A stretch of 64,000 nucleotides of DNA from NCBI GenBank assembly GCA_003326205.1, contig LWTK01000031.1:1-64000 (forward strand), given 5' to 3'. Source of the DNA: Nostoc sp. ATCC 43529. GTDB taxonomy: Bacteria > Cyanobacteriota > Cyanobacteriia > Cyanobacteriales > Nostocaceae. The notes under the pieces were generated by a model, which had not been told where the DNA came from, did no database searches, and was given only the letters and a program-made list of their open reading frames with translations. Both the position numbers and the translations under genes were made by a program. Every line of letters starts with the position of its first letter. The first letter of the stretch is position 1. Of this stretch, positions 46,073-56,891 are shown in pieces.

Positions 46073-46521
46073 GGATTAGCCTCCCTTTTTTAAGGTGCTG
46101 CTAGCAGACAAATCTATTGCCTCCCGAATTGAGTGTCAATTTTTGATTTTGGATTTTTGATTTTGGACTGTGCTTTTTCGCTTCATTTCCCCAGCATTCT
46201 GGCCGGAACAAATCTCAAAGATCCTCGATGTGCTAGGCTACGCTATCATCAACTTAAGATGCAGGAAGTCTCTACCTTTATTCGGGATTAATCTAAAATC
46301 GCAAATCTCAAATCCAAAATTGATTAATAATATTTTGGGTTGACCGAAGTTTAACAGCTTTCACTGTGGGAAAATCTGACGCCCTTCTGGTAGCCCAAGC
46401 CGTCCAAAGTTTCAGCCTTAATTCAATGCAGTTTCGACACTAGACGCCCAAGCGTTCAAAAGCAACTAACTGACTTTACTTTGGCTGCAACTTATCGTCT
46501 TCACAATCCAAGTTTTAACGA
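46073..46521. other. Long spacer inside the alpha operon (rpsK-rpoA)
   Basis: Contains GATTTTGGATTTTTGATTTT and AAATCTCAAATCCAAAATTG repeats at about 46136-46170 and 46293-46322. They are complementary and could fold the intervening 130 nt into a stem. No gene is seen. The spacer is large for this operon and probably holds an inserted repeat element or an internal promoter. Confidence 0.5.
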
Positions 46522-46917
46522 TTAAACTCTACGGCGCTTGGGCGGACGGCAACCATTGTGAGGAATTGGGGTAATATCCCGAATCAGTGTAATTTCCAGT
46601 CCTGCTCCTTGAAGTGCGCGGATAGCCGTTTCTCTACCTGCTCCAGGTCCACTGACCATTACCTCAATTTGGCGCATACCTTGATCGATGGCTCGGCGAG
46701 CTGCACTTTCAGCTGCGGTTTGCGCTGCAAAGGGAGTTCCCTTTTTTGCTCCCTTAAAGCCGCTAGAACCAGCACTAGCCCAGGAGATAACATCTCCATT
46801 TTGATCGGTAATGGTGACAATGCTATTGTTGAAAGTAGACTGGATGTACGCCATCCCATTGGGGACGTTCCGTTTCTGCTTTTTGCTCCCGGTTTTTTTG
46901 GTTGGTTGTCTGGCCAT
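46522..46917 (-). CDS. rpsK: 30S ribosomal protein S11
   Basis: A 131-residue S11 with [34 protein letters not shown] and the C-terminus [15 protein letters not shown]. It follows rpsM by 58 bp. Confidence 0.98.
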   Translation of the reverse strand: MARQPTKKTGSKKQKRNVPNGMAYIQSTFNNSIVTITDQNGDVISWASAGSSGFKGAKKGTPFAAQTAAESAARRAIDQGMRQIEVMVSGPGAGRETAIRALQGAGLEITLIRDITPIPHNGCRPPKRRRV

Positions 46918-46975
46918 ACTTGTTTAGTTGGTTTAAGGTAAAACTTGCTCTGTTTAGCAAGCGTTGTCAAATTAT

Positions 46976-47356
46976 TTATTTCCCTGGTGCCTTCTTCTTC
47001 CCAGCCACTGTCTGTCTTCTGCCTCGACGGGTTCTAGCGTTGGTGCGAGTTCTTTGACCTCTGACTGGCAAGCCCATACGATGACGACGACCTCTGTAGG
47101 TGCCGATGTCAACTAATCGCTTGATGTTCATCGACTCCCAGCGGCGCAAGTCCCCTTCAACTTCATAGTTGGTTTCTATTTCTGCTCGCAGTTTCGCTAC
47201 ATCGCTGTCACTCAACTCTTTAACGCGGGTGTCTGGATTGACACCTGTAGTCGCTAGAATTTCTTGCGATCGCGATAACCCTATTCCGTAAATGTAAGTC
47301 AGACCAATCTCGACGCGCTTATCACGTGGAAGGTCTACTCCGGCTATACGTGCCAC
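46976..47356 (-). CDS. rpsM: 30S ribosomal protein S13
   Basis: A 126-residue S13 with [30 protein letters not shown] and the basic C-terminus [20 protein letters not shown] that touches P-site tRNA. Confidence 0.98.
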   Translation of the reverse strand: MARIAGVDLPRDKRVEIGLTYIYGIGLSRSQEILATTGVNPDTRVKELSDSDVAKLRAEIETNYEVEGDLRRWESMNIKRLVDIGTYRGRRHRMGLPVRGQRTRTNARTRRGRRQTVAGKKKAPGK

Positions 47357-47474
47357 AATGAAGTCTCCCTATTGTTGTCGCAATTACTAGTAGTTAGAAA
47401 AACGCGAGCTTTCGCGTCTTTTCGTTTTCATGAAGATTATGCGTTTTGCAACAGTACTCTGTTGATTTAGAGTT

Positions 47475-47588
47475 TTATCCTTGACGTTGCTTATGTTTGG
47501 GGTTAACGCAAATCACCATAACGCGACCACGGCGTTTGATCACGTTACACTTTTCACAGATTTTCTTGACTGAGGCTCTAACTTTCAT
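47475..47588 (-). CDS. rpmJ: 50S ribosomal protein L36
   Basis: A 37-residue protein, [20 protein letters not shown] and onward, ending HKQRQG. The zinc ligands C11, C14, C27 and H32 are all present. It lies between infA and rpsM as in other cyanobacteria. Confidence 0.97.
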   Translation of the reverse strand: MKVRASVKKICEKCNVIKRRGRVMVICVNPKHKQRQG

Positions 47589-47706
47589 GCCTTTTTTACT
47601 TTGACTCCAAATATTAAATTATAACATTTATTGGGGAATTATTCAGCTAAGTTGACTATTAAATAGTCAAAAACATGGTTTTATGGTAATATTCTCTACA
47701 TAAGAT

Positions 47707-47931
47707 TTACTTCTTTCTCAGTCGGTAGGTGATTCTGCCCTTAGTCAAGTCGTAGGGAGTTAGTTCTACCTTGACGCGATCGCCAGGCAAAATCTTAATA
47801 TAGTTACGGCGAATCTTGCCGGAAATGTGTGCCAACACGTTAAAGCCATTGTCCAAGTCAACGCGAAACATCGCATTAGGCAAAGACTCTGTAACCGTGC
47901 CTTCCATTTCAATCAAATCTTGTTTAGACAA
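47707..47931 (-). CDS. infA: Translation initiation factor IF-1
   Basis: A 74-residue S1-type OB-fold protein ([20 protein letters not shown]...[20 protein letters not shown]) that sits in the ribosomal A site during initiation. Its place between adk and rpmJ is standard. A 212-bp spacer to adk may hold an internal promoter. Confidence 0.98.
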
Positions 47932-48143
47932 TTTATTTTTTCCTCAACTCAACAATCTCCTGTTCGTTTGCAGCACTTCATCTGCAAACGAACACATTTT
48001 GATAAATATATCAACACTTTCTTAATATATTTTAGCTAAAATTGTTCAACTTCCTGATTTGATGGGGAATACGGAATGGGGCATTGGGCATTGGTTATTA
48101 ATTTTTCACCCTTGTCCCCTTGTCTACCTCATCCCCCTCATTC

Positions 48144-48695
48144 TTAAGCGATTATCTTTTGCAGCTCGTCAGTGACTTCTTCTTGGGACTGGTTGCCATT
48201 GACTGTTAGGAGCTTTTGGCGATCGCGGTAATAATCTATTAAAGGTGCAGTTTCAGCACGGTAAACTTCTAAACGACGACGAATCACTTCTTCGCTGTCA
48301 TCTTTTCGTCCTCGTGCGAGTAAACGCCCTACTACTACCTCATCTGGGACTTCCAGGCTGACTACTTTTTCACCAGACTGGTCTAGCTGTTCAAGTAATT
48401 CCTCAAGAAAAACTGCTTGCTTAACAGTCCGAGGAAAACCATCGAGAATCCAACCATGCTTGGCATCTGACTGACTCAGCCTTTCTTGTACCATTTCCTG
48501 TACTAGAATGTCTGGGACTAGTTCCCCTTTATCCATATAACTTTGAGCTTTTATGCCCAAGTGGGTTTGTTTCGATAATGCTTCGCGCAATATGTCACCC
48601 GTAGAAACATGGGGAACTTGCCGATGGTCAGCTAATGTCTTAGCTTGTGTTCCTTTACCAGCTCCAGGCGGCCCCAAGAAGATTAGTCGCGTCAC
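48144..48695 (-). CDS. adk: Adenylate kinase
   Basis: A 183-residue short-type adenylate kinase (2 ADP to ATP + AMP). The P-loop is FLGPPGAGKGTQ; HVSTGDILR and LDGFPRTVKQ are the AMP site; RGRKDDSEEVIRRRLEVY is the reduced LID. It follows secY by 2 bp, so the two are coupled. Confidence 0.97.
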   Translation of the reverse strand: MTRLIFLGPPGAGKGTQAKTLADHRQVPHVSTGDILREALSKQTHLGIKAQSYMDKGELVPDILVQEMVQERLSQSDAKHGWILDGFPRTVKQAVFLEELLEQLDQSGEKVVSLEVPDEVVVGRLLARGRKDDSEEVIRRRLEVYRAETAPLIDYYRDRQKLLTVNGNQSQEEVTDELQKIIA

Positions 48696-48697
48696 TA

Positions 48698-50008
48698 TTA
48701 TTTCACCATTCCTTCATAGCGCTGAGAGATGACATAAGTTTGGACTTGTTTGGCTGTCTCAATTGCCACACCAACCAAAATTAACAAAGACGTAGCGCCT
48801 ATTCCCTGGAAAGTTTTTACATTCAAAGCGCTTTCCACTGCGGTGGGAATAATAGCAACAAAGCCTAAAAAGATCGCACCCAAAAAAGTGAGTCGGTTAG
48901 AAACGCGTTCGATATACTCGCTAGTTGCTTTGCCGGGACGAATTCCAGGAATACTAGAACCCATTTTCTTCAAGTTCTGGGCTACATCTACTGGGTTGAG
49001 AATTAATGAAGAATAGAAGTAGCTGAAGAATACGATGGAAACCATGTATACCAAAGCATAGACCCAGGAACTAGAACCGCTTGGACTCAAATAAGTGTTA
49101 ACAATATTCGCCAATTCAGCATTTTTAGTAAAATTGGCGATCAGCAGTGGCAAACTGAGGATGGCAGCAGCAAAAATAATTGGCATTACACCGCCTTGAT
49201 TTAGGCGTAGGGGCAGATAGCTGCGTTGCTCTGCCAAAACTCGCCGACCTACTTGACGACGAGCTGAAATAATTGGGATGCGACGCATTCCTTCTTGCAC
49301 AACCACAATACCAACAATTGTTGCCAGGAACACTAAGATTAACACGATCACGCGACCTACAGTTTCCCGACCACCGACTTGCACCAAATCGATGGTATCG
49401 CCTAATGCTTTTGGTAATGATGCCACAATGTTGACAAAAATCAACAATGATGCGCCATTACCGATCCCCCGTTCTGTAATCAGTTCCGATGCCCACATAA
49501 CGAACATGGAACCAGCAGTCAGGGCGATTGCAGTTTCAGCTACAAACACTGGGCCTGGGTTTAAGGCAAACTGCTGCAAGAATAATGCCGAAAAAGCTGT
49601 ACTTTGAATAATTGCCCACCCCAAGGATACATAGCGGGTAATTTGGGATATTTTTCGCCGGCCTGCTTCACCTTCATTTTTCTGTAAATTTTCTAAAGAT
49701 GGAATTGCAGCGGTGAGCAATTGGATGATAATGGACGCATTGATAAAGGGCAAAATTCCTAAAGCAAAGACTCCTAAAGTCGAGAGTCCTCGCCCAGAAA
49801 ATATATCCAACAAACCAAATATGGCGTTATTGCCTGATATGGCTGCGGCAAACCTATCCCTATCAATCCCTGGTACTGGCAAAAAAATGCCTAAGCGAAC
49901 CAAAATTAAAATACCGACAGTGACAAGCAGCCTACCTCTAAGCCCGGCTGCTTGTGCCATCTGCATAAAAGTTTCTTGAGCCGTTGGGGCTTTGTCTCGA
50001 CTGATCAT
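48698..50008 (-). CDS. secY: Preprotein translocase subunit SecY
   Basis: A 436-residue channel subunit with ten membrane helices. It starts MISRDKAPTAQETFMQMAQAAG; GIFLPVPGIDRDRFA, GILPFINASIIIQLL (plug region follows) and SELITERGIGNGASLLI are conserved. The cytoplasmic loops binding SecA and ribosomes are intact (ARRQVGRRVLAEQRSYLPLR). Confidence 0.98.
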   Translation of the reverse strand: MISRDKAPTAQETFMQMAQAAGLRGRLLVTVGILILVRLGIFLPVPGIDRDRFAAAISGNNAIFGLLDIFSGRGLSTLGVFALGILPFINASIIIQLLTAAIPSLENLQKNEGEAGRRKISQITRYVSLGWAIIQSTAFSALFLQQFALNPGPVFVAETAIALTAGSMFVMWASELITERGIGNGASLLIFVNIVASLPKALGDTIDLVQVGGRETVGRVIVLILVFLATIVGIVVVQEGMRRIPIISARRQVGRRVLAEQRSYLPLRLNQGGVMPIIFAAAILSLPLLIANFTKNAELANIVNTYLSPSGSSSWVYALVYMVSIVFFSYFYSSLILNPVDVAQNLKKMGSSIPGIRPGKATSEYIERVSNRLTFLGAIFLGFVAIIPTAVESALNVKTFQGIGATSLLILVGVAIETAKQVQTYVISQRYEGMVK

Positions 50009-50082
50009 AGAGTGCTACCTTTAGTGTGAACCAGGCGCTGGCTGCGAGTTGGCTTGCATCTAAGTGCCCTATTCCGGCTCAC

Positions 50083-50526
50083 TCATACGACTTCACAACT
50101 CCCACCAGCTGCCTCAATTTTGCTGCGAGCTGTACCTGTGAAAGCTGCCGCTTGTACCTTGAGCGCAACGCTCAATTCCCCGTTACCCAAAATTTTCAAT
50201 GGGCCTTTAGCACCAGTGATAATACCTGCTGCTTGTAATGAGGTCAAAGTTACTTCGGTATTAGCGGGAAGGGAGGCTAGCTTCTCTACATTAATCGTAG
50301 TGTAAATCTTGCGATTCACAATGGGAAAGCCCTTGAGTTTTGGTAAGCGGCGGTACAATGGCTGTTGACCACCTTCAAAACCTGGTCTTGTACCACTACC
50401 AGAGCGGGATTTTTGACCCCGCATACCTAGACCAGCACTAGCACCTTGACCGGCAGAAATACCCCTACCTACGCGGCGGCGGCGTTTCTTTGAGCCTTTT
50501 TGTGGCTTAACATCGTTGAGTCTCAT
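50083..50526 (-). CDS. rplO: 50S ribosomal protein L15
   Basis: A 147-residue L15 with [25 protein letters not shown](split: [16 protein letters not shown]), [20 protein letters not shown] and a globular C-terminal domain. rpmD (L30), which precedes L15 in many bacteria, is absent, as is normal in cyanobacteria. Confidence 0.97.
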   Translation of the reverse strand: MRLNDVKPQKGSKKRRRRVGRGISAGQGASAGLGMRGQKSRSGSGTRPGFEGGQQPLYRRLPKLKGFPIVNRKIYTTINVEKLASLPANTEVTLTSLQAAGIITGAKGPLKILGNGELSVALKVQAAAFTGTARSKIEAAGGSCEVV

Positions 50527-50626
50527 AAGCTAAAACTGCCATTTGTCGTTGGTGTGATGTCATTTGTCGTTTGTCATTTGTCCTTTGTTATTCACTCATG
50601 ACTAATGACTAATGACTGATGACTAA

Positions 50627-51154
50627 TTAGATGTAGAGATTTTCAATAGGAATACCGCGATCTTCGGCAACTTCAGAAAGAGTACGCAGTGTAGACAAAG
50701 CGTTGACTGCGGCTCTAGCATTGTTGAGTGGATTATTGGAGCCAAGTTGCTTAGCTAGAACGTTGCGAACTCCTGCCAATTCCAATACTGTACGCACAGC
50801 ACCACCAGCAATTACACCAGTACCAGGTGCGGCTGGACGCATAATTACTTTTGCACCGCCACCGACACCATCAATGGGATGGGGGATGGAGTTGGATTTG
50901 GTTATTGGAATATCAATGAGGTGTTTTTTGCCGTCGGCTACACCTTTTTTCACTGCTCCAATTACATCTGAAGCTTTGCCTACTCCGACACCAACTTGAC
51001 CGCGTTCGTTACCAACGACAACGATTGCCCGGAAGCTAAGTTTTTTACCGCCTTTGACGACCTTACTCACCCGTCGGATCTGAATTACCCGCTCTTGCCA
51101 AGTGGTTTCTTCTTTTTTGGCACGCTTGGTTCTACCTTTACGCTCTGTTGCCAT
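50627..51154 (-). CDS. rpsE: 30S ribosomal protein S5
   Basis: A 175-residue S5 from ATG 51154 ([20 protein letters not shown]); an ATG two codons upstream is possible. The double-stranded-RNA-binding fold [20 protein letters not shown] and the signature [15 protein letters not shown] are present. TCATTAG-type repeats flank it on both sides. Confidence 0.97.
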   Translation of the reverse strand: MATERKGRTKRAKKEETTWQERVIQIRRVSKVVKGGKKLSFRAIVVVGNERGQVGVGVGKASDVIGAVKKGVADGKKHLIDIPITKSNSIPHPIDGVGGGAKVIMRPAAPGTGVIAGGAVRTVLELAGVRNVLAKQLGSNNPLNNARAAVNALSTLRTLSEVAEDRGIPIENLYI

Positions 51155-51290
51155 AATCAATGTTCTCTTAGTGTCATTTGTCAGTTGTCAAAAGTCAGTT
51201 GTCATTTGTCCTACCCTTCGGGAAGCCGCCCTCAGGGCGTCTATGTCATTTGTCCAATGAGTAATGACTAATGACTAATGACCAATGACT

Positions 51291-51653
51291 TTAGAAATCT
51301 AAACCGGCTTCGCGGGCTGCGTCAGCTAGTGCTTTGACACGACCATGATATAGGTTGCCACCGCGATCGAAGACTACTTTGGTGATCCCTTTTTCTAGCG
51401 ATCGCACTGCTATCAACTTACCAACTTGTACAGATGCATCACGGTTAGCGCCTGAAGCTAAGCTTGATTTCAACTCTGGTTCTACAGTTGATGCTGCCAC
51501 TATGGTGTGATGCTGTGTATCATCAATTACCTGGGCATAAATATGCTCATTAGAACGAAATACTGCTAAACGTGGGCGTTCTGGGGAGCCAATAACCCTG
51601 CCACGAACGCGTCGATGGCGACGCTGTTTTGATTCTCTACGAGTAAGTTTCAT
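51291..51653 (-). CDS. rplR: 50S ribosomal protein L18
   Basis: A 120-residue 5S-rRNA-binding L18 with [34 protein letters not shown] and the C-terminal [20 protein letters not shown]. It follows rplF by 2 bp. Confidence 0.98.
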   Translation of the reverse strand: MKLTRRESKQRRHRRVRGRVIGSPERPRLAVFRSNEHIYAQVIDDTQHHTIVAASTVEPELKSSLASGANRDASVQVGKLIAVRSLEKGITKVVFDRGGNLYHGRVKALADAAREAGLDF

Positions 51654-51655
51654 TT

Positions 51656-52204
51656 TTACTTCTTACCACTCTTACCAGTCTTACCAGCTTTACGTCTTAC
51701 CACTTCACCGGCATAGCGGATACCTTTGCCTTTGTAGGGTTCTGGTGCGCGAACGGCACGAATTTTAGCTGCTGTGTTGCCGACAATTTCTTTGTCGTAG
51801 CCGCTAACGATGACGTTAGTAGTTCCTTCTACTGCAAACTGAACTCCTTCTGGTGGTTCAATTTGCACCTGATGGCTGTAACCCATATTCAAAACTAGGT
51901 TACGTCCTTGAACTTGTGCCCGGTAACCAACCCCTTGAATTTCCAAACGGCGTTGAAAACCTTGGGAAACTCCCTCTACCATGTTGGCAACTAAAGTACG
52001 GCTTAAGCCGTGTAATTGCCTGGAAGTACGGGTATCATCTCGACGAGTTACTTGTAATACTTCTCCCTCTTGGGAGACTATAACGTTAGCAGGTAAATTG
52101 CGAGAAAGTTCTCCTTTAGGGCCTTTCACCACAACCTTAGTGCCATCGATCGCCACTTGTACTTTGGCGGGAATAGTAATTGGACGTTTACCAATACGAG
52201 ACAT
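51656..52204 (-). CDS. rplF: 50S ribosomal protein L6
   Basis: A 182-residue L6 of two similar domains ([38 protein letters not shown]) and the signature [22 protein letters not shown]. It precedes rplR with almost no gap. Confidence 0.98.
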   Translation of the reverse strand: MSRIGKRPITIPAKVQVAIDGTKVVVKGPKGELSRNLPANVIVSQEGEVLQVTRRDDTRTSRQLHGLSRTLVANMVEGVSQGFQRRLEIQGVGYRAQVQGRNLVLNMGYSHQVQIEPPEGVQFAVEGTTNVIVSGYDKEIVGNTAAKIRAVRAPEPYKGKGIRYAGEVVRRKAGKTGKSGKK

Positions 52205-52297
52205 GACTTTTTGTCCTTTGTTATCTGTCCTTTGTTATTTGTCCTTTGTACTTTGTCTTTTGCTAATGACAAATGACTAATGACAAATGACTAATGA

Positions 52298-52699
52298 CTA
52301 CCAAACGTAGCAAAGTACTTCGCCACCCAAGTTCTGACGCCGCGCTTCACGGTCAGTCATAATGCCACTGGATGTGGAAATAATGGCGATGCCGATGCCG
52401 CCTAGTACCCTTGGTAATTCTTTTCTATTGGAGTAAACACGCAAACCAGGCTTACTGACTCGCTTGAGGGCGGTGATCAGAGGTTGACGATTTTTACCCT
52501 TATATTTCAGGGAAATCACCAGGTTGCGTTTTACTTCATCTCCTGCTTCTTCATATTCACCAATAAAACCTTCTTCTCGCAGCACTTTAGCAATACTACG
52601 GGTCATTTTTGTAGCTGGCACTTGTGTAGTTTGATGCCGCGCCAGGTTGGCATTGCGGATGCGCGTCAGCATATCTGCAATTGTGTCGTTAGCCGCCAT
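52298..52699 (-). CDS. rpsH: 30S ribosomal protein S8
   Basis: A 133-residue S8 ([20 protein letters not shown]) with the C-terminal signature [20 protein letters not shown]. rpsN (S14) is absent between rplE and rpsH, as usual in cyanobacteria. Confidence 0.98.
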   Translation of the reverse strand: MAANDTIADMLTRIRNANLARHQTTQVPATKMTRSIAKVLREEGFIGEYEEAGDEVKRNLVISLKYKGKNRQPLITALKRVSKPGLRVYSNRKELPRVLGGIGIAIISTSSGIMTDREARRQNLGGEVLCYVW

Positions 52700-52719
52700 C
52701 GTTCCCTCTATAGATGAAC

Positions 52720-53268
52720 TTATTGATCGCGAAAGGGCATTCCTAATTCTTTAAGTAAGGCGCGACCCTCTTCGTCGTTTTTCGCTGTGGTGATGATGGA
52801 AATATCCAAACCACGGATTTGATCGATGCTATCGTACTCGACCTCTGGAAAAATTAGCTGTTCTCTGACACCCAGAGTATAGTTTCCACGTCCGTCAAAG
52901 CTTTTAGGGCTGACGCCGCGAAAATCACGAATTCTGGGCAGTGACAGGCTAACGAGTCGATCGAGAAAGGCATACATTCTCTCGCCTCTCAGGGTCACCA
53001 TAATACCCACAGGCATACCTTGACGAATTTTAAAGCCAGCGATCGCTTTTTTCGCCCGCGTCACTACTGGTTTTTGACCAGTAATCGTCGCAATTTCGTT
53101 GATAGATGCTTCCAGCGCCTTCGCGTTTTGAGCCGCTTCTCCCAAACCCCGGTTAACAGTAATTTTTACCAACTTTGGTACTTGATGAACGTTGGTAAAT
53201 TGAAACTGGGAAGTCAGTTTGGGAACGATTGTCTCGTGATATAACGTTTTGAGTCTTGTTGTCGCCAT
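52720..53268 (-). CDS. rplE: 50S ribosomal protein L5
   Basis: A 182-residue 5S-RNA-binding L5 with [36 protein letters not shown] and [20 protein letters not shown]. Confidence 0.98.
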   Translation of the reverse strand: MATTRLKTLYHETIVPKLTSQFQFTNVHQVPKLVKITVNRGLGEAAQNAKALEASINEIATITGQKPVVTRAKKAIAGFKIRQGMPVGIMVTLRGERMYAFLDRLVSLSLPRIRDFRGVSPKSFDGRGNYTLGVREQLIFPEVEYDSIDQIRGLDISIITTAKNDEEGRALLKELGMPFRDQ

Positions 53269-53377
53269 AGTTTTTTGTCCTGATATCCCTGGGCTTGGTC
53301 AGGGAAAAAAGTTATGAGTTATCAGTTATGAGTTGTGAGTTAAATTTAATTCCTAACTCTTAATTCTTAACTTCTAA

Positions 53378-53731
53378 CTATTTATCTAGAATTTCACCAG
53401 TTTTCTTGAGCTTTCTGACTTTTTTGCCTTCTGGTGTAAAGGTGTAACAAACACGACTGGCAACGTTTTGCTTAGTGGAATAAAGCATAACGTTAGAGCT
53501 ATGAATGGGGAATTCTTGGGTGACAATCCGCCCTGATTCTCCTTCTTGCTGGGGTTTAACGTGCTTAGTTTTAATATTGACACCTTTGACGACAACTTTA
53601 CTCAGTTGGGGAAGTGCTTGGATAATTTCACCAACTTTTCCTTTGTCTTTACCAGCAATTACTTGTACGGTGTCGCCAGTTTTGACGTGCATTTTGTGGA
53701 ATACTTTGGGCGTACCCTGTTTGGCTGCCAT
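53378..53731 (-). CDS. rplX: 50S ribosomal protein L24
   Basis: A 117-residue L24 with the KOW motif [20 protein letters not shown] and a Lys-rich C-terminus. The start ATG overlaps the rplN stop by 1 nt. A heptamer-containing 109-bp spacer separates it from rplE. Confidence 0.97.
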   Translation of the reverse strand: MAAKQGTPKVFHKMHVKTGDTVQVIAGKDKGKVGEIIQALPQLSKVVVKGVNIKTKHVKPQQEGESGRIVTQEFPIHSSNVMLYSTKQNVASRVCYTFTPEGKKVRKLKKTGEILDK

Positions 53732-54099
53732 TAGAGCACCTCCGGAGCCAGAGAAACAATTTTGGTAAAGTTTTTATCGCGGAGTTCCCTAGCAACTGGG
53801 CCAAAAACCCGTGTGCCTCTGGGATTACCGTCTTTGTTAATAATTACAGCGGCGTTATCATCAAAACGAATGCTCATACCGCTATCACGATTTACGGCTT
53901 TACGAGTACGGACAATTACTGCTTCCACAACATCAGACTTTTTTACAGCCATATTGGGTGTAGCATCTTTGACAACAGCAATAATCTTATCGCCAATAAA
54001 ACCATAACGGCGGTTACCTCCGCCCAATACGCGGATGCACATTAGTTTTCTAGCACCGCTATTATCAGCGACATTTAAATAAGTCTGGGGTTGAATCAC
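53731..54099 (-). CDS. rplN: 50S ribosomal protein L14
   Basis: A 122-residue L14 ([20 protein letters not shown]) with [20 protein letters not shown]. It is the binding partner of RsfS, whose gene is at 20660-21118. Confidence 0.98.
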   Translation of the reverse strand: MIQPQTYLNVADNSGARKLMCIRVLGGGNRRYGFIGDKIIAVVKDATPNMAVKKSDVVEAVIVRTRKAVNRDSGMSIRFDDNAAVIINKDGNPRGTRVFGPVARELRDKNFTKIVSLAPEVL

Positions 54100-54146
54100 G
54101 ATTTTACTCCCTTGTAATGTTGTTAGTTTTCTAACAACTATGAGGT

Positions 54147-54395
54147 TTAAGTAGGTTTGACGTTCAGGATTTCTGTGATTTTCCAGCGCTTGGTTTTACT
54201 CAGGGGTCTTGTTTCCTGAATGCGGACGCGATCGCCCACTTTACACTGATTTTCTTCGTCGTGAACTTTATAGCGCTGGGTGTTGACTACAATCTTTCCG
54301 TACTTAGGATGAGGAGCGCGGTTTTCTACGGCGACTACCACCGTTTTTTGCATTTTGTCGCTCACTACCAAGCCAACTCGCTCTTTGACTGCCAT
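54147..54395 (-). CDS. rpsQ: 30S ribosomal protein S17
   Basis: An 82-residue OB-fold S17 with [19 protein letters not shown] and [20 protein letters not shown]. The gap to rpmC is 6 bp. Confidence 0.97.
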   Translation of the reverse strand: MAVKERVGLVVSDKMQKTVVVAVENRAPHPKYGKIVVNTQRYKVHDEENQCKVGDRVRIQETRPLSKTKRWKITEILNVKPT

Positions 54396-54401
54396 AATCT
54401 C

Positions 54402-54632
54402 CTACTCTTCTTGTGCTTGCGGCGTTTGATTTGCTGCCCGTTTGCGTTCTCCCTCCACCGTCAGCAATTGCGCTAGGCGGTGCTTAGCATGGCGGAACTG
54501 GTGGGGCTTGTCTAGCTGTCTTGTGGCTTTTTGCAAGCGCAACTGAAACAGTTGTCTTTTAACAGCAAGAATTTCCTCAGAAAGTTTATCGTCGCTTAAT
54601 TCTCTTGCTTCTGAAATTTTGGGAAGAGGCAT
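54402..54632 (-). CDS. rpmC: 50S ribosomal protein L29
   Basis: A 76-residue helical L29 (KISEARELSDDKLSEEILAV; LFQLRLQKATRQLDKPHQFR). It lies 3 bp after rplP. Confidence 0.96.
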   Translation of the reverse strand: MPLPKISEARELSDDKLSEEILAVKRQLFQLRLQKATRQLDKPHQFRHAKHRLAQLLTVEGERKRAANQTPQAQEE

Positions 54633-54635
54633 GAC

Positions 54636-55061
54636 CTACTCCTGCTCCTGTGGTTGAGAGCGCACAATAAATTTGGTTTTGATTGGCAGCTTATATGCAG
54701 CCAAGCGCATGGCTTCACGGGCGATTTCTTCCGATACGCCAGCAATTTCAAACATAATCCGGCCTGGCTTCACTACAGCTACCCAAAACTCTGGCGAACC
54801 CTTACCCGAACCCATCCGGGTTTCCGCAGGACGCATGGTTACAGGCTTATCAGGGAAAATCCGAATCCAGATTTGTCCACCCCGGCGAATATAACGAGTC
54901 ATTGCCCGCCGAGAAGCTTCTATTTGCCGAGAGGTAATCCAAGCAGGTTCTTGAGCTTGGAGTGCAAAATCACCGAAGTTAAGGGTACTGCCACGGCTGG
55001 CTAGTCCTTCCATCCGTCCGCGCTGTTGTTTGCGGAATTTAGTTCTTCTAGGACTTAACAT
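54636..55061 (-). CDS. rplP: 50S ribosomal protein L16
   Basis: A 141-residue L16 with [40 protein letters not shown] and [19 protein letters not shown], all signatures. Confidence 0.98.
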   Translation of the reverse strand: MLSPRRTKFRKQQRGRMEGLASRGSTLNFGDFALQAQEPAWITSRQIEASRRAMTRYIRRGGQIWIRIFPDKPVTMRPAETRMGSGKGSPEFWVAVVKPGRIMFEIAGVSEEIAREAMRLAAYKLPIKTKFIVRSQPQEQE

Positions 55062-55076
55062 GGTTTGTCACTTGTC

Positions 55077-55144
55077 ATTGGTCATTTGTCATTGGTCATT
55101 TGTCATCTGTCATTTACTAATGACTAATGACTAATGACTAATGA
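55077..55144. repeat. Heptamer and TCATTTG repeats between rplP and rpsC
   Basis: Units of TTGTCATTGGTCATT on one side and ACTAATGACTAATGA on the other fill nearly all of the 87-bp spacer. Confidence 0.85.
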
Positions 55145-55148
55145 CGAT

Positions 55149-55934
55149 TTATCCTTCATTTGAACGATCTTCAAATTGTTGACGACGGCGTTGTTGTTGA
55201 CGACGACGGGGTTCGCGATCGCGATCGCGATCGCCCCGATCGCCCCGATCGCGAGCGGCGGGTGGTGGTGCAGTTTCTTCCTGTCCAGGGATAATTTCTC
55301 CCTTAAACACCCATACTTTGATGCCCAAAATGCCGTAAATGGTTTTCGCGGTGCAATAAGAGTAGTCAATGTCAGCCCGTAATGTATGTAGAGGTACTCT
55401 ACCTTCACGAGTCCACTCTGTCCGAGCAATTTCAGCACCGTTGAGCCGACCACTGACTTGGATTTTAATACCTTGGACGCCAGCGCGTTGGGCACGCTGA
55501 ATCGCTTGTCGCACTACCCGACGGAAGGAAACACGGCGTTCTAATTGTTGAGCGATGTATTCGGCAATCAGGTAGGCATCGGCATCAACTCGTTGCACTT
55601 CAACTACGTTAATGCGAATTTGGCGATTACTACCCAATAGTCCTTGGAGTCCAGTACGCAAGGATTCAATACCTTGTCCACCGCGACCCACTACTACCCC
55701 TGGTCTAGCTGTACGTACTTCTAAGTCGATTTGGTCGGCTTTGCGCTCAATCCGCACTTCGGAAATTCCGGCGTTGTTTTGAGCGAGTCTACCGAGCTTT
55801 TGTTCTATGTATGTACGGAGTTTATGGTCTTCTTGTAAAAGTTCTGGATAACGATCCGGAACTGCAAACCAACGGGATTGATGTTCTTGTGTAATACCCA
55901 GACGAAAACCGACTGGATGAATTTTCTGTCCCAC
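55149..55934 (-). CDS. rpsC: 30S ribosomal protein S3 with an expanded Arg/Asp-rich tail
   Basis: A 261-residue S3. The N-terminal KH domain is present ([20 protein letters not shown] with the GxxG loop), then the C-terminal domain [20 protein letters not shown] and [14 protein letters not shown]. After residue about 226 comes a tail of [14 protein letters not shown] and Arg/Gln runs. The tail DNA is made of overlapping HIP1-like CGATCG units (about 55213-55253), so the extension seems to have grown by repeat expansion. Confidence 0.97.
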   Translation of the reverse strand: MGQKIHPVGFRLGITQEHQSRWFAVPDRYPELLQEDHKLRTYIEQKLGRLAQNNAGISEVRIERKADQIDLEVRTARPGVVVGRGGQGIESLRTGLQGLLGSNRQIRINVVEVQRVDADAYLIAEYIAQQLERRVSFRRVVRQAIQRAQRAGVQGIKIQVSGRLNGAEIARTEWTREGRVPLHTLRADIDYSYCTAKTIYGILGIKVWVFKGEIIPGQEETAPPPAARDRGDRGDRDRDREPRRRQQQRRRQQFEDRSNEG

Positions 55935-55966
55935 GAATGCTTCCTCTAAAATTTCTGACTAAATCG

Positions 55967-56323
55967 TTATTTTTCTGGAGCTGCTCCAACGGCGACAGTA
56001 ATATGACACGTCGGCTTGCGGATTTGGTAAGCTCGACCTTGTGCCCTTGGCTGGAATCGTTTCAGGACAGGCCCTTGGTCGGCATAAGCCTGAGTAATTA
56101 TTAGTTGAGTCCGATCTAAACCAGCATTGTGTTCGGCATTAGCAGCAGCGCTTCTGAGAACCTTCAATATAGGTTCAGTAGCGCGATAGGGCATGAATTC
56201 CAGAATGATTAGCGCTTCTCTATAGGATCGCCCCCGAATTTGATCGAGTACGCGACGCACTTTCAAGGGAGAAATGCGTATAAAACGGGCGATCGCTTTC
56301 ACTTCAGTAGTATCAGTAGCCAT
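55967..56323 (-). CDS. rplV: 50S ribosomal protein L22
   Basis: A 118-residue L22 from ATG 56323 ([20 protein letters not shown]). An ATG seven codons upstream (56344, MAKMEKI) is in frame but not typical of cyanobacterial L22. The tunnel-lining loop [20 protein letters not shown] is complete. Confidence 0.96.
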   Translation of the reverse strand: MATDTTEVKAIARFIRISPLKVRRVLDQIRGRSYREALIILEFMPYRATEPILKVLRSAAANAEHNAGLDRTQLIITQAYADQGPVLKRFQPRAQGRAYQIRKPTCHITVAVGAAPEK

Positions 56324-56485
56324 AATTTTCTCCATTTTTGCCATTTGTCTTCTGTCCTTTCTTACAAAGTTCTGATCTAAGGAAGCCTTAGCTCAGACTT
56401 TGCGCTTTGTCATTGCCTTTTGCCCTTTGTCCTTTATGGAGAACTAATGACTAATGACCAATGACTAATGACTAATGACTAATGA

Positions 56486-56764
56486 CTACCTACCTGATTT
56501 TTTGTCACTTTTTCCATGACCCCTGTAGGTGCGTGTTGGGGCAAATTCACCCAACTTGTGTCCTACCATTTGTTCGTTTACAAATACTGGAACGTGTTGG
56601 CGTCCGTTATGAACAGCTATGGTATGACCAACCATTACAGGCAAAATTGTCGAAGCTCGTGACCAAGTTTTAATAACTTCTTTTCTGTTATTGTCGTTGA
56701 GCTTTTCAATTTTCTTAAGGAGATGATCCGCAACGAAGGGACCTTTTTTTAGAGAACGACCCAT
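56486..56764 (-). CDS. rpsS: 30S ribosomal protein S19
   Basis: A 92-residue S19 ([20 protein letters not shown]) with [20 protein letters not shown] and [16 protein letters not shown]. The stop abuts a TCATTAG array that fills the spacer to rplV. Confidence 0.98.
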   Translation of the reverse strand: MGRSLKKGPFVADHLLKKIEKLNDNNRKEVIKTWSRASTILPVMVGHTIAVHNGRQHVPVFVNEQMVGHKLGEFAPTRTYRGHGKSDKKSGR

Positions 56765-56891
56765 AGTTCAATTTTGGATTTTAGATTTCGGAATTAGAAT
56801 TTAGAAGTGAGGAGTTAGGAGTGAGTAGTTAGGAGTTAGATTTTACTCTCAACTTATAACTAATAACTCATAACTCATAACTCCTAGCTCC

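Noticed and set aside
52699-52720. Missing rpsN (S14) and, elsewhere, rpmD (L30) and rpsJ (S10)
   Set aside because: Their absence from this cluster is normal in cyanobacteria (S10 and S14 lie elsewhere; L30 is lacking), so it is not reported as unusual.
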